Source: Pristionchus mayeri
Lineage: Eukaryota > Nematoda > Chromadorea > Rhabditida > Neodiplogasteridae
DNA length: 64,000 nucleotides
Assembly (NCBI GenBank): GCA_036245805.1
Contig: BTRK01000003.1
Span: 3,658,001-3,722,000, forward strand
Direction of reading: 5' to 3'
Under the pieces are notes generated by a model that was not told the origin of the DNA, ran no database searches, and saw only the letters and a list, made by a program, of their open reading frames with translations. Made by a program: the position numbers and the translations under genes. Below are positions 23,058-35,032 of the stretch, piece by piece; the first letter of the stretch is position 1; the number at the start of each line of letters is the position of its first letter.

Positions 23058-23838
23058 ATGATGGGTCGTGGTGCTATGATGGAAGCGATCTACAGTGCGT
23101 ACATCGCGTTCGTCCTAGGCTGCATCTTCTTCTACTTTGCTACCCTAGCAGTCGAAGAAATCAAGACGGTAAGCACTACAGACTATCTTAATTAAGCGTG
23201 AATCGATAATTTTGTACGTAAAAATTGCGATCAGTCGTTGCGGCTTTCTACAAGAGTTCACTCGGTTAATAACGAAACTATTCAGTACTACTGGCGATAC
23301 GCGGACAAGGATGATCGGGCATTCGGCGGGAGAGTGCGGCGGTTCGAGAGGTGGTGGTGGAGGACGGTGCGGAAAAGTCCTCGTAGAGCGAGGAGAGGGA
23401 TGATTCGAAGAGCTGTGAGTACCCGATTACGGTGCTGGGGATTACGGTGGCGATTACGGTAGTTATAGTCTAGTAGCGATTACGGTAGCGATAGTCTAGT
23501 GGCGATTACGGTAGCGATAGTCTAGTGGCGATTACGGTAGCGTTGGTGGGAGCAGTGTGGAAACGAATTTTTTAGAACATAAGTGTATTTCGACATTTCA
23601 GAAGCTCGTCGGAGACGGTTTGGTGGCAGGACTGGTGGCGCTGGTGGAGCACGAGCCAACTATGCACTATTGTTCCTTTCTTACCGTACTTATTGTATTT
23701 ATTCTACTACTGTGCAGCATATACCGTAGTATTATAGCCCCGTTCACCATTCCCAGCACCCTACTGAACTCTACAGAAGTGCAGAACTCTACAGAAATCC
23801 TAATCTCATCACATGCAACATTCAACTCAACGGCCTAG
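23058..23838 (+). CDS. small two-helix membrane protein, three exons
   Basis: Exons are 23058-23168, 23286-23414 and 23602-23838, all in phase 0, with donors GTAAGC and GTGAGT and acceptors ATTCAG and ATTTCAG. The 158-residue product begins MMGRGAMMEA. It has a first membrane helix (YSAYIAFVLGCIFFYFATLA), a strongly basic middle (RRFERWWWRTVRKSPRRARR), a second helix (FLTVLIVFILLLCSIY) and a Ser/Thr/Asn-rich tail with several N-S-T sequons. By the positive-inside rule the basic loop should be cytosolic and both ends outside or lumenal. I recognise no family. It has an in-frame ATGATG start, and the upstream AG near 23054 could serve as a trans-splice acceptor. Confidence 0.7.
23450..23545 (+). 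repeat. 26-bp minisatellite in an intron
   Basis: About 3.6 copies of GCGATTACGGTAGCGATAGT + CTAGTG in tandem, inside intron 2 of the small membrane-protein gene. The unit contains TACGGTAG, which is frequent throughout this genome. Confidence 0.8.
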
Positions 23839-24032
23839 ACGCACCACAACTCCTACAATTTCCAAAAACCAATTACTTTGTATTCAATGTAGCACCCCTC
23901 CCTAGATGAATCATTATAAGAGCTAGTGTCGTTCCCTCTCTTCTATCGTACTAGTCCCTCCATTTCACAGATCGGTAGCACGAATTTTTTCCACAGTATT
24001 CTCTCTACCTCAATAACACGAAAGATCTCTAC

Positions 24033-24183
24033 TAGGGTTACGGAATTGGGCGGAATGGGGCGTCTTTTGAATCATTTTCGAATATGTTTCATGTGCAATA
24101 TATAGTATACATATATAGGGCACATGAAACATATCTGAAAATGATTCAAAAGATGCCCAATTACGCCCAATTCCGGAACCCTA
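24033..24183. mobile_element. hAT-like palindromic MITE, perfect 8-bp duplication
   Basis: TAGGGTTACGGAATTGGGCG...CCAATTCCGGAACCCTA flanked by ATCTCTAC on both sides. Intergenic. Confidence 0.88.
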
Positions 24184-24191
24184 ATCTCTAC

Positions 24192-25157
24192 TTCATTCCT
24201 CTCACTCACGCGTTCATACTTCTAATACCCAGAATATTCGTAGATCCTCGAATGCATACCTTTGGTGGCCCTCCCAGCTTCCATTTTAATCGCAATAATA
24301 CTGATAAAGATTGCGAATATACGAACCAACATACTAGTGAACTACTGTACATTTTCCGTGTTATGGATACTTAAAGTAATCAATACTGGCAGGAGAAGGG
24401 ACTCACGAATTAGCGAACTCCTCGTGTAGCCTGCTAGAAACGAAGAGTAGAGAGGAGGGCGACCACTGATATGAGATCAAAGATCAATCAAGTGGAAACA
24501 ATCCGAAGATAACGAGCGTATTGATGATAAGGACAACAGCATATCCACTTAGCTGGAATATATGGTCTGAATATATAGGTAACTATAATTTTGTGAAGGA
24601 GAAACCACCAATTCAAGTGAAGAATCAAGCGAAATCACGGAAGAAACGCATGAAATATAGCCTAATTGAGAAATACCGGTAGCCTGGATTGTAATTAAAT
24701 AGAAAAATAGTAAGCTAGACATTAATCAATACTCAAAACACATTTACAACGATTCCAAAATAAGAAACAACACAGAAATAGTTCGAACTAATGCTCCCGG
24801 CGGTTTGGCGTCGCACAATCACGTACTGACTTTTTTCGCTATTTTCCTCGATTAGTTAGCCTTGATTCAATTTTTTAACTTGTTGAACATTATTGTCGTT
24901 ATAACCAAGTTCATCTCACTGATTTTTATATAAAATTTAATTAAAAAATAAAATAATTATTTATTAAATTCAGTTCGAGAGTGACCCAACGACTACGGTA
25001 CGATTTTTAGTCAAACTTTACTGCTTGCGTGAAACGCGAATGTTTCGAGTTTTGCTCTCTAAGTTTTCATTGATTTGCTCGCTTGATTGCTCATTTTTTT
25101 CTATTTTTCCTTTTCACATCGCCAATACTTGTTGCAGGTACCTGCAGAACAGCAGAA
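24192..25157. other. intergenic, upstream of BUD23
   Basis: AT-rich and without supportable exons. The last 150 bases should hold the BUD23 promoter or trans-splice site: TTGCAG occurs at 25132-25137 and CTGCAG lies just before the ATG. Confidence 0.4.
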
Positions 25158-28100
25158 ATGGCTTCGAAGCGACCGGAGCACACCGGACCGGCGGAGTTGG
25201 TCAGTTTCTAGGAAGATTTCTCATCCTTTTCTTCCAATTTTCCTAGTTTAACGTTATATTTTAAACATTTCGCCCTTTTTACTTTATAAATGTAATCCAT
25301 TCCAGTTCTACGACGAAACCGAGTCCTCCAAGTATGCGTCCAAGTGAGTTTTGCACTACTTTCCTGCATTTTGCCCCAATTCTACTCGCCGAACCTGTCA
25401 TTCGGTTGCGGCATAGGCTTAGTTTTCCCGAAACTTGAGGATCTACTTTACAAAATATATAATTAATATTAAATCCTACTCCAGCTAGTATATCTTGGCT
25501 TATCACGTAGTATGGCCGTGTGATACAACGATAAGCACTAAAATATATAATTTAAATAATAATAATAATAACAATAATCGATCAACTCCAGCTCGCACAT
25601 CGTCAAGATCCAGACCGAGATGGCGGAGCGCGCGATCGAGCTGCTCGCGCTGCCCGAGGACAAAGTAGGATACCTGCTCGATCTGGGTGAGTATGATGTA
25701 ATGGTGATGAAAAAGAAAACTGGTGTGTGATATTAGCACAATGTAGCTGGTCCATCAAGACAGAGTAGGATACCTGCTGGACCTTAAACATGATGTCAGC
25801 AAGATTCAAATTTCATCGCCTAGGTAGGATGCAAAGTGGGATACCCGCGTTTTGGCTTGGTCACTGTGACGTAATGGTGATGAAACCGAAATATGGCGAG
25901 TGATATTTGTGCAAAGTAACTGGATTACGATGATATAGTGGGATACCTGATCGATCTGGGTGAGTATGATGTAATGGTGACCAAACATAAATCTGGTGTG
26001 TGATATTAACGCCATGTTGACGACTACTTGTCGAGAACAATTTAACTGTGCTATATTTGATGCAGCCTCACCTAACTGTACCACCTAGCGAAGCCGTCTC
26101 TAGACGACTGTAAAATCGCTTGACGCAGCTGTACCAATAGTTCGCCTTTCCTATATTGGACACTGTCAAAAGCGCAGCCACGTCAAGCAATTATACAATT
26201 GTCAAGAGACGATTACGCTAGGATTAAGTTCGGTGAGGCCGACTACTGATACTATACCATTGACGTTTCTCGCCACGCGGCGCCTAGCTAGCGGTCTCGG
26301 CGCGCACAGCTCCCGCGCAGCGGCGTCGCGGGCGCTAGCCTTACAGGCCGTCGGCCTAAGGCGAATCTTAATATTATACTTCAGGTTGCGGCTCGGGCAT
26401 CTCGGGTGACGTCATCTCTGCGCACGGTCACGTCTGGGTGGGCGTCGACGTCTCCCTGCCCATGCTCAGTCAGTTTGTTTTTTATGGGTATATTCTAAAA
26501 GCCTAAATTTGTGACACAATGTGTCTTTACGAGCGTAAACATTATATCCGTATTGGTTGAAACTATGGTTGTGCTGTTTTTCTAGCCAGGCTGTAGAAAT
26601 CACCAAGGGCTCTGTCGACACTAGGTCGGATAAGAACTACGCCGTTATGCCGCCTTTGATATATCAAAGGCGGCATGATGTAGTAGTTCTCATCCGAAGT
26701 AGTGCCGGTTCTGTCCACATCTTTATTTTATTTGTGTTTTACCCAGTCACCCTGCGATTGAATAGCAAACTTATCTTATTAAGCCAATCTAATATCGACG
26801 GGGGGAAACCGGGACCCACTTGTTGAATTAGAACCGTATATTTGAAGTGGATGAAATGCGGCAATGCGCCGCTAAGGTTGAACGAGTATTATAAAGTCTC
26901 TTCTGTAATTTATGGGCGTCGAAATTGTTCAACGCTGAACTGGTTAGGAATCCATTCCAATAATATTTATTGTTTTTGTCTTTGCTTCCACTACGATATT
27001 GGAGAACACGTCCCAGCAAATGCATTATCTCCTGTATGAAACCGCAGTCCGCTGGTCATATTGAAGATTTTAAAGAAAGCGTAAAAAGTGTTCGTTGCAG
27101 AGATCAACCGCGAGGACGAGGAGGACCCGACGAAGGACCTGGTGCTGCGCGATCTGGGCAGCGGCATGCCATTCCGGGCGGGAACCTTCGATGGAGCCAT
27201 CAGGTACGGTAGTTGGGGGTACGGTAGTCAGGAGGAGTATGGAGTACTGTAGGAAAACGGCTGAGGTGGCGTTTGCGCAATTCTGTTTGCGCTCCGCGTA
27301 CTTGCAAAATGTCGCCATAGATCTATCTTTTGTTGTAACGCGAATTTCGACCTACCGTTGGCTTAACTGATATGTGCGGAAACAAGATCATTTGCTGAAA
27401 CATAAATTGAATTGCCTACTGCGAGAATAGTCTATCTGGAATAACTACACCCCAATGCTCCTAGCTCGCTGTGATCGAGTCTAAATCCAAACGTATACTA
27501 TTCCTTTTCATAACTATGCCAATGCGTTGATCGTAACGCTCAAAGATAAAAGATCATGCACCAAAGGTTAACTTCTTTCATTATAGCATCTCCGCCATCC
27601 AATGGCTGTGCCACGCGAACTCCAACGATCAGGTAATATATCGCAAATATAATTAAAACACTATTTTAAATGTATTTAAATTTTTATTCCTTTGATTTAC
27701 GGAAAAGGCCACTGTTTTTTGAGTCTGCTTCCCTTTCGGCGCAAATGCATTGCCGAACATGAATGAATATTAAATTTAATTTGCTATTTGTAGAATCCCC
27801 GCAAGCGACTCCATCGCTTCTTCCAGTCCCTCTACGCCTGCATGGTACGGTAGATTGGCATACGGTATCAATATAGGTAGATTCGGTTTATCGGTTTTTG
27901 AATATGATTATTTTGATTAGTCACCCAAGTTGGAGGAACACCACCCTTGTCGAATCTTGAGAAGGAGATGACATGATGTAACCTGAAACTAACATTATGC
28001 ATCCACTTTAAATTAATCAAAATGTCGACTTCTTTTTCGCGTTCTCGCTCTTTCCCTAATCGGGCGGAACAAGTCGACTCACAAGGGAATGGTAACCGGA

Positions 28101-31100
28101 GCCCGTAAAATTATTCTAAGTGACCTATTGAGACTTCATCGTGACCCTAGGAATATCCGAAATTGTCTTTCAAAAGTGCTCAAAATATGCAAAAATAATA
28201 AACACTGTAGTGGTATAGAAGCAATCTGAGACAGATCCAGCGTTCCCTGTGTCAAAATTTTGTTCATTTTTCTGAATAACGATTTTAGATGTCTTCGGTG
28301 TCCGGATGAAGCCACACTAGGTCTAATCGAATAATTTTACGCGCTCCAGTTACCATTCCCTTGTCACAATACATGTTGAATCTACAGTACTTTTCGAAGC
28401 CTGAATCAGGGTTATACTGAACCATCAGGGCTATCGTAATCTAAATATCCAGGGCCGCGGCACGCGCGCCATCTTCCAGTTCTACCCTGAGAACGAGCAA
28501 CAGTCGGACCTCATCATGTCACAGGTACGGTAGATTATCGATCGGTTTTCACTTTTTAACGCAATGCAAAGTCCTGAATGTTTTGGAAGAGCATTAAGAA
28601 AGGTCCTGAACGGTGAACTGAACAGAAGTTATTGGGGGAAGTAGCCCTCCACTCGCAAGGTATTCCCGCAACTGTTGAGTTGCACTGGTTTACTATTAGG
28701 TAGAGCTGGCGCCTACGACCTTGTACGTTACATCTCTTCTCTCTCCTCTTATCTTTCTCCCTATCTTCTTCCCATTGCTGTCAAATCGATGATAACCCGG
28801 GCCGTAGCCTGGGAGACGCGAGAAGGGGATGAGAGGGAGAGGAGGAAGGGGAATCTCGCCTGTGCAATAGTTGCCAAGCCTCTTATCGGTTAGGTACAAA
28901 GTTTTCAATACGAAGATACATAGATAAGGTGAACGGAACTATAGCCAGGGTGTATTGTGCTGTAAAAGTAACTCAACACGTTTATTATGAGAAGGAACCG
29001 ACAGCAGATACACGAGGGAAATTAGGGAGGGATTCTAAATTGTTTTGAATGAGATAGAGTAAGAGAGAGATTGGAGGTCGGTCTTTAGTTGATTTGTGCA
29101 GTAGGAGGATGTAGAAGGAAGTTTAGGTAGGAGTAGGTTGTCGAGAGGGGAAGAGGTGACACCGACAGTTGCATCTGTAAAATCTTGGTTTCAATATTTG
29201 TTTATATGTTGGGGTATATGTTGTGGATAATTGATCTCTGATCAGGTTTCAGAAGCAACAATATAGTCGATTATTTTTTAAAGTAATGATTCTTTCACAC
29301 CAATTCTTTGATCCTTCCTTTATCAGGTTCTATTGGCATTCTGCCCAAACTGTCCTTTCCTCAGCACTAGCCGTGTCCACCCTGAGGCATTATGGGAATA
29401 GGTGTGGGAATAAAAATACTTATTGAGTTTTACCTTTTACTTGTTGCTCCTGCGTGCTACGTTGGGCTTCTCGTCGAAACGAGGCAAGAAATCTCGGTTC
29501 CTGCCTCTCGGGTCGGGGCCGTTCCACCTCACCTTCCCCGTCGCAGGGTCGAGGAGGAAGTGGGCACCGGGAGGCGCGGCGAGCGGGACCTGGGATGACA
29601 CTAGGTCGGTTGAAAACTATGATGACGTCATTCCGCACTTGATGTGTCAAAACAGGCATGACGTCATAGGTCTCATCCGGCCTAATGCCGACCTAATGAT
29701 GAGATCAGCCTGTCGAGACCGAATCCGCTAGCTATACGCACAGCTGGTCGGGCTAGGAAGCCTAGTTCCCACTTTTAACGCACCTGGAACGCATCTGTTG
29801 ATCTAGTCCTTCGTTGTCTGAGTCCCAAGACTTCGGCGGCTTTGCCATAGGGGACGTTCCTGCAGAAAATCGCAATTAGTAGATGCGGCGCTCAGCAAGA
29901 GTTGTGCTCTGTCTATCTCTCCCTCGGTAGCACGAGTGACTAGAGACTAAGCGTGGGCGCCATTGCTGCTAGTAACAAAAACCTTCCAGTTTTCAGATTA
30001 TGCCCATCATTCTTCTTGTAAAGGGTACTAATTTGTAAAGGGTACTAATTTTGTAAAGGGTACTATGTCATGCCGTTTTGTTGCTACGCTAGCGGGCTCC
30101 ATCCCGAATTTTGAAAATCGGCAGCAATCCCTGCACATATATGCTAGAGGCAATGGAGATTGATCAGGCTTTGATATCATGTCTCGAGCTCTGGTGTCTC
30201 ATCAGACAGCACACAGCGTGCGACTCCCCCTTGTTCTCTCCAGAAAAGGGAACAAAGGGATTAAAATTTTGAATTGTTCCCTCGAAAGCTCGGACTTCAA
30301 AATGCAGAAACATTCAGTCTGAAGGCGCTTCGATATTTGTAAACACCCTGAAACAAAAAAAACAATTCCCCAAGGTGATCACTGAGAAGTTTTGCTTGTT
30401 ATATTATGAGTGCAACACAAATCCGCATGGTCAGTTCAATGCATTGAAAGGGAAATTCGCGGAGGGAATTTTAATGTTTCTGTAAGATTTAAAGTTTCCT
30501 GGATGCATTTCGAATGAGCTCCCCTTTCTATCTGGTTAGAATGCTGTGAGCACCCAGGTAACATCTAGCGTAGTCTCTTGCCGACTCTTTTGACTTGACG
30601 TGGCTGCGCACTTACCTTGGAACTTGACCTCCCTGCAGAAACTCCTGGCTCCTGGCCGGTACCGCCAGCTCCTGTTTGCTCCCCCGTGCCCACTCCGATT
30701 GACGAACTTCATTGGCAGCGTCGTGATAGGTCATGCGACGACCTCTGACGGGGCTCGAATCTCTTCTTCGCTCGATTGCACCGCCACGATTAACGAGCTC
30801 GTCGTTCTTGATGGAATTCAGGGCCAGCGGCGGGACTATAATTAGTAATTCGTGCAATATTTTCACTCTCGCCCGATCGAGCGACCAGCCACCATACTAA
30901 TTGGAGTTCATAGTAAAATGAGAGAGTGTGGGAATGTAAGAGGGACCCTCCTCATTCTCCACGCTCTCTCATTTTACTATGGACTCCAATTGGTACAGCG
31001 GCGGAGTGTGGGGAATGGGACAATTACCCGAAGGGGCTCCGTAGAGGCGCACGTACTCCTCGTGAGGATTCTGGACCTCTCGAATCTTCGGAGCCTTCCT

Positions 31101-34100
31101 GTAGATGCGAAAACAACGTTTAAATTAAGGGGAATGCCCACTTTCTCAGTTCGAAATCGTCGAAGAGATTGTGCCAGTTGTCACCAGACGCCGAATGGTC
31201 GCTGAAATGGGCAAATATGTGGAAATATTTGGCTTAAAAAAAGACTTACTGAGTGTTCATAGTTGAGAAGGGGGGAGATGGAAGGAGAGTTGGCTGTTTG
31301 GTGAATCCCAAGATGGGGGAATAAGCGGGAAGATCCGCGATACTCGAAATGTTGTCAGCCTCCAATTAGTGGAGTTATCGGGCAGTTCTTGAGTGGGGAA
31401 GGAGCTCTCAATATTCGGAACACTTTCGCTCACTATTTTCGACGAGAGAGCGTGTGGAGTGAAGAGAGTCAGACGAGAGGGGGGTAGAGAAGGGCACTAG
31501 GTCGGATGAGAACTATGACGCCATGCCACCTTTCATATATCAAATGCGGAATTACGTCATCGTTCTCATCCGACCTAGTGCCGTAGAGAAGATGTGATAG
31601 GTATGAGGAGACTGCAGCATATGGAAGTTGGTCGGATGATCGGAGTTGATGATGACGAGAGGGGACCCGTCTTCATTGTGTGTAGACTCCAATTCGCCGA
31701 TGGCCCACACTCTCCAACTTGATTTGTCTTAAAATGAATTCATAGGATATAAAGAGGAGAGCAAAAGACATATGTGAGCGTTGTAGCTAAAATGCACGAA
31801 AATAGGGAGAAGAACAGGAAGATTGTGTGTGAAACTACTGCGAAGCGGGCAAATTCGTGAGGAAATGTAGCACTCCTTGATCCATGGAGGGTAAATTTTG
31901 GTCCATATTTCCTCTAAGGGGTTTCTGCCAGTGGCTTGATAATTTAGATTTTCGATCGATAAATTTACAGGCGATGCGGGCCGGATTCAACGGTGGTCTT
32001 GTCGTCGACTTCCCCAACTCGACCAAGGCCAAGAAGTGAGCGTAATAATTAATAATTATTCAGATTCATGAGTAATATTTCTTCTCTAGTACCCTGGGTT
32101 TTAATAGAACGATTTGTGTTTGTCTTTAGAATAGGATCATCTCTACAATCACTTGAAGTGAGTGCTCGAGAAAGGCTGAAGACTCGCTGAAGCGCCGACG
32201 TGACTAGATATCGCGCTATAGTGTATTTATTCGTCAAAAGGACGTGCATTGTTTGCGACTTTTGTTTATTAACCTTCCAATCTCAGATTACTCATAGAAT
32301 TGACAAAAGCGACATGCACGCTTTGTTGAAACGGCGAATTTTTGGTTTTGGCAAGGAATTTTTAAAGGTGCGAACAATAGTCAAAGTTTCAAGATTACTA
32401 GTAGGCCGAATGACCATAGTCACACCAATAAATAAAAAAAAGTAAATACAACACTTTCAGGGTGTATCTCGTGCTCATGACGGGAGGCGTGCAGCAACTG
32501 CCCAAGGTTGTATTATTTTAAATAATTTAATTACGCAAATTATTTCAACTCGCTATTTTATTGTATTGCGAAAAAATCTTTTCGATGGGAAACACATTAT
32601 AATTGACTTTAGATATTTATAAATATTAATATAATTATTGTAGGCGCTGACTGACGAGCAGGAGGTGGCGGCGCGCGGCCAGATCGAGAACACCGGAAGG
32701 AGGTGAGTGGCAAGGGGGGGGGGGGGGGTGAACTAGTATGAGGCGATGTCTGATGTTCTTAGTGGGACATATTTTTATAATCCAATATTACTAGAGCGTA
32801 CGTGGAAGGAGTATGCACTGTTAAACTTATATCTTTACTATGCTTTATTTGTTAGCGCTTAGAGTGACGGAGGCGATATTGACGCGACTCTGTCCCAACG
32901 CATTAACCGTAGTGGGCAAAACAAGAGATCGCCATGAGAGTTCAGATTTTTTGCCTGTTATGTAGCTTTAACGAGGTCGAATGAGTTTGGACACTGCATA
33001 TAGTGAGGCAATCGCACATATCGGTGTAATGGTAGAGTAGTGTGTTGAAGTGAGGGGCATGCGTGTCATAACACAGGTCTTCTGAGAGATGGCAGGTGGT
33101 GTGTGACAAAATGTTCAAAATGCTTCGATCTCTGCCATATTATCATGGTTGATGTACCTGAAGATAATAAACTTTCAGTTTAAATTTCAAAGCCGTAAAA
33201 TCAAAAAAATTGCCTAAACATCAACTATGATAATATGGTAGAGATCGACGCATTTTGAACATTTTGTCAAACAGGGGTGTGGGATTCATGCAATCTCTCA
33301 GAAGACACGTGATAGCCATACTTCAGTAGGTTTTCCGAATCCTTCATCGTTGTGTAGGATAGGAGGAGGTGAAACTGTAGAATGACGGAAGTGGATGGTA
33401 CTAGTGACATACATCGTTGCTTTACTAGAGCCTGACTGAAGGGAAGGGGCTGGGCAATTGCTTATTATAAAGGCCCTTCACTGTTTGTTATTCACAAGGA
33501 ACGAGTGGAATCCATTTGCGACGAGCTGTGAAAAATCAAATCGTGTGATAAAGACTTTCCAGCCAACCTGATAAAACACAAATCTGCATTAAAAATTCAC
33601 ATGGTGAGACCTAGTTGAGCTGAGCTTCATCGTTAGCATTAGGGCGGAGTAATGTACCGAGAACTGATAAGAACTGACAACGCATTAGTGAACAAATAAA
33701 AAAACCCAATTAATATAAAAGTTGCGGAAATTGAATTATGAGATTGCTATGCAACTTGGTGTTTCACTGTGAGTACAGGATGCCCGTGCGCTTAGTGGTG
33801 CGCTCTCTCACATGGGTTTTGGAAATATTTACAATAAATCCGACTGTTGAAAATGCTGATAAAATCAAACCCAAAATGTCGCAATATCCTTCAATACACA
33901 TAGCATTATTATTAATTATGACTAATAGAAATACTATTAAAACTCTCTCTTACAGGGTCTTCCAAACGGGTAAGCAGAAGGGCAAGGAGCGCATCGTCAA
34001 GGGATCCAAGGCTTGGATCGACGCGAAGAGGGAGAGGGCACAGAAGCAGGGCAGGTACGGTAGAATTATTGATTGATTGATTACGGTAGGATATTCTTCG

Positions 34101-34181
34101 AAAGAAGTTGTCGATATTTTTCTCAGGGAGGTCGGCAACGCCTCCAAGTTCTCTGGCAGAAAGAGAAAGGACAAGTGGTAG
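25158..34181 (+). CDS. bud-23: BUD23-type 18S rRNA (guanine-N7)-methyltransferase
   Basis: Thirteen exons: 25158-25199, 25306-25343, 25592-25686, 26385-26468, 27101-27203, 27587-27632, 27794-27844, 28453-28524, 31971-32035, 32461-32506, 32644-32702, 33956-34054 and 34127-34181. They total 855 nt (284 aa) with all phases agreeing, close to the family's usual length. The N-terminus MASKRPEHTGPAELFYDE is typical. SAM-binding motifs follow: LLDLGCGSGISGD (motif I), WVGVDVSLPML (motif II), RDLGSGMPFRAGTFDGAIS and AIQWLC. Then come the family hallmark AGFNGGLVVDFPNSTKAKK and the basic tail (SRKW-type: FSGRKRKDKW). The family methylates one guanine of 18S rRNA with a TRMT112 partner during small-subunit maturation. 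Intron 8 (28525-31970) holds a whole gene on the other strand. Several introns begin GTACGGTAG. Confidence 0.95.
25665..26015 (+). repeat. tandem copies of BUD23 exon 3 end plus its donor
   Basis: The end of exon 3 with the start of intron 3 (GTAGGATACCTGCTCGATCT, then GGGTGAG) recurs at about 25765, 25836 and 25938, with TGATGTAATGGTGA following. The copy at 25938 keeps GATCTGGGTGAGTATGATG, so it carries a complete-looking splice donor. The others have decayed. Confidence 0.8.
26066..26250. mobile_element. foldback element in BUD23 intron 3
   Basis: GCCTCACCTAAC at left mirrors GTTCGGTGAGGC at right. Inner arms CGTCTC..GACGACTGTAAAA and CAATTGTCAAGAGACG also pair. A GC-rich stretch rich in GGCGCC-like words follows (26275-26340). 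Confidence 0.6.
26617..26706. mobile_element. Mutator-like MITE
   Basis: ACTAGGTCGGATAAGAACTA...CATCCGAAGTAGTGCC, flanked by GGCTCTGTC and GGTTCTGTC (8 of 9 alike). BUD23 intron 4. Confidence 0.8.
28080..28372. repeat. foldback in BUD23 intron 7
   Basis: ACAAGGGAATGGTAACCGGAGC and CGTAAAATTATTC at left mirror GAATAATTTTACGCG and CCAGTTACCATTCCCTTGT at right. Confidence 0.7.
29437..31260 (-). CDS. complete six-exon gene nested antisense in a BUD23 intron (196 aa)
   Basis: In coding order: 31260-31250, 31201-31142, 31098-31028, 30835-30616, 29859-29784 and 29589-29437 (stop TAA). They total 591 nt, with every phase agreeing; acceptors are TTTCAG, CTACAG, TTATAG, CTGCAG and CCCAG. It starts MNTHDHSASGDNWHNLFDDF and includes KIREVQNPHEEYVRLYGAPS, RRMTYHDAANEVRQSEWARG, RNVPYGKAAEVLGLRQRRT, PGAHFLLDPATGKVRWNGPD and the tail RNRDFLPRFDEKPNVARRS. 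It looks like a soluble, charged protein with no membrane segment and no family I know. It lies wholly inside BUD23 intron 8. Three of its own introns hold transposon-derived palindromes (29598, 30211, 30893). No long open frame marks it, so a simple ORF search would miss it. Confidence 0.8.
29598..29688. mobile_element. Mutator-like MITE with two CRE palindromes
   Basis: ACTAGGTCGGTTGAAAACTA...CTCATCCGGCCTAATGCC, with TGACGTCA in both arms. It lies in intron 5 of the nested gene, 9 bp upstream of exon 6's acceptor-side boundary. Confidence 0.75.
30211..30552. mobile_element. 330-bp TIR element, copy 1
   Basis: A related copy is at 35183-35508. Both end with ACAGCGT.. at left and GTTAGAATGCTGTG at right, which are inverted. 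Shared internal words include GGTCAGTTC, AACACAAATCCGC and the ATTATGAGTG/ATTATAAGTG pair. Non-coding. In intron 4 of the nested gene. Confidence 0.7.
30893..30998. repeat. palindrome in an intron
   Basis: AATTGGAGTTCATAGTAAAA and TGAGAGAGTG at left mirror CTCTCATTTTACTATG and GACTCCAATT at right. It nearly fills intron 3 of the nested gene (30836-31027). Confidence 0.8.
31493..31582. mobile_element. Mutator-like MITE with perfect 9-bp duplication
   Basis: GGCACTAGGTCGGATGAGAA...CTCATCCGACCTAGTGCC, flanked by GTAGAGAAG on both sides. A 9-bp duplication is typical of Mutator-like elements, and this copy defines the family. BUD23 intron 8. Confidence 0.88.
33030..33320. repeat. foldback in BUD23 intron 11
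   Basis: GTCTTCTGAGAGAT..GTGTG and ATGTTCAAAATGC at left mirror GCATTTTGAACAT and ATCTCTCAGAAGAC at right. CCATATTATCATGGTTGATG also mirrors CATCAACTATGATAATATGG. Confidence 0.75.
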
Positions 34182-35032
34182 AAGAGAGGAAGAGAAGGAA
34201 GTAAAGGAGTGGATTAATTCTTCATCTTGTTTTCTTGTTGATGTTTTGTTGTGTTCAGAAGTTACTTATAAAGTGCTGTTACTGATACATTCTCATGATG
34301 CTGCAGTTGTTCAGTCCGAATGGTTGTTGTTCCTAATCGTAATATCCTTTGACTGATCCTTTGATCCTTACTTTTCTCAAGAACCTGGAAATATTGACTT
34401 TTTTTCGTAGGTTAGTACGAGTAATTCGCTCTGAATGTCTTAGAAAAAGTTTTGACAGACCTTGCAGTTTATAGTTTCAAGGTTTCATTTTCTTATGAAA
34501 CATTATCTTATGAAACAAGTAGTACACCCGATCTTACGGTCTCAATCTGTAGAAAAAAATTAATTGTACAAAGGAAAAGTTTGAACTTCAAACCCTGATA
34601 CATCGCCTTGTATGCAATTCCCGCGTAGCTCGCATCTTCAACCTGCCCATTCCTTAGCAGCAATCGTTAGCGTAAGAGTAGATTACTATTTGTGCTATCT
34701 GCTCCTTCTCTCCGCGATGATTCCTACTGTAAGATCAAAAGAGTATGTTGAGCTAGCAGTTGATCATAATATTTTTGAGCTTGATTATGAATGAGTTCTA
34801 ATGCTTACACGATATCTAAGGAGCGAAGATTAGACTTGTGTATCATGGAAAAGATGGTTACACTGTAGAACATGACTGTAATGTTGTTTGCATTCGTTCA
34901 GAAATATGGCGTAGACATCATTTTAAAAGCATAGCAAAACGTGTTCAAACCCGTATCATCTCACTTCTTTCAGACTTGGCGTGTTTTCTGATTAATGTTA
35001 ATAATATGCATTGTATTTTGTTTAATTTCTAG
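34182..35032. other. intergenic between BUD23 and the SPK-like gene
   Basis: About 850 bp of AT-rich sequence with no supportable exon. It ends in TTTCTAG directly before ATG, which could be a trans-splice acceptor or a cis acceptor of an unseen upstream exon. Confidence 0.4.
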
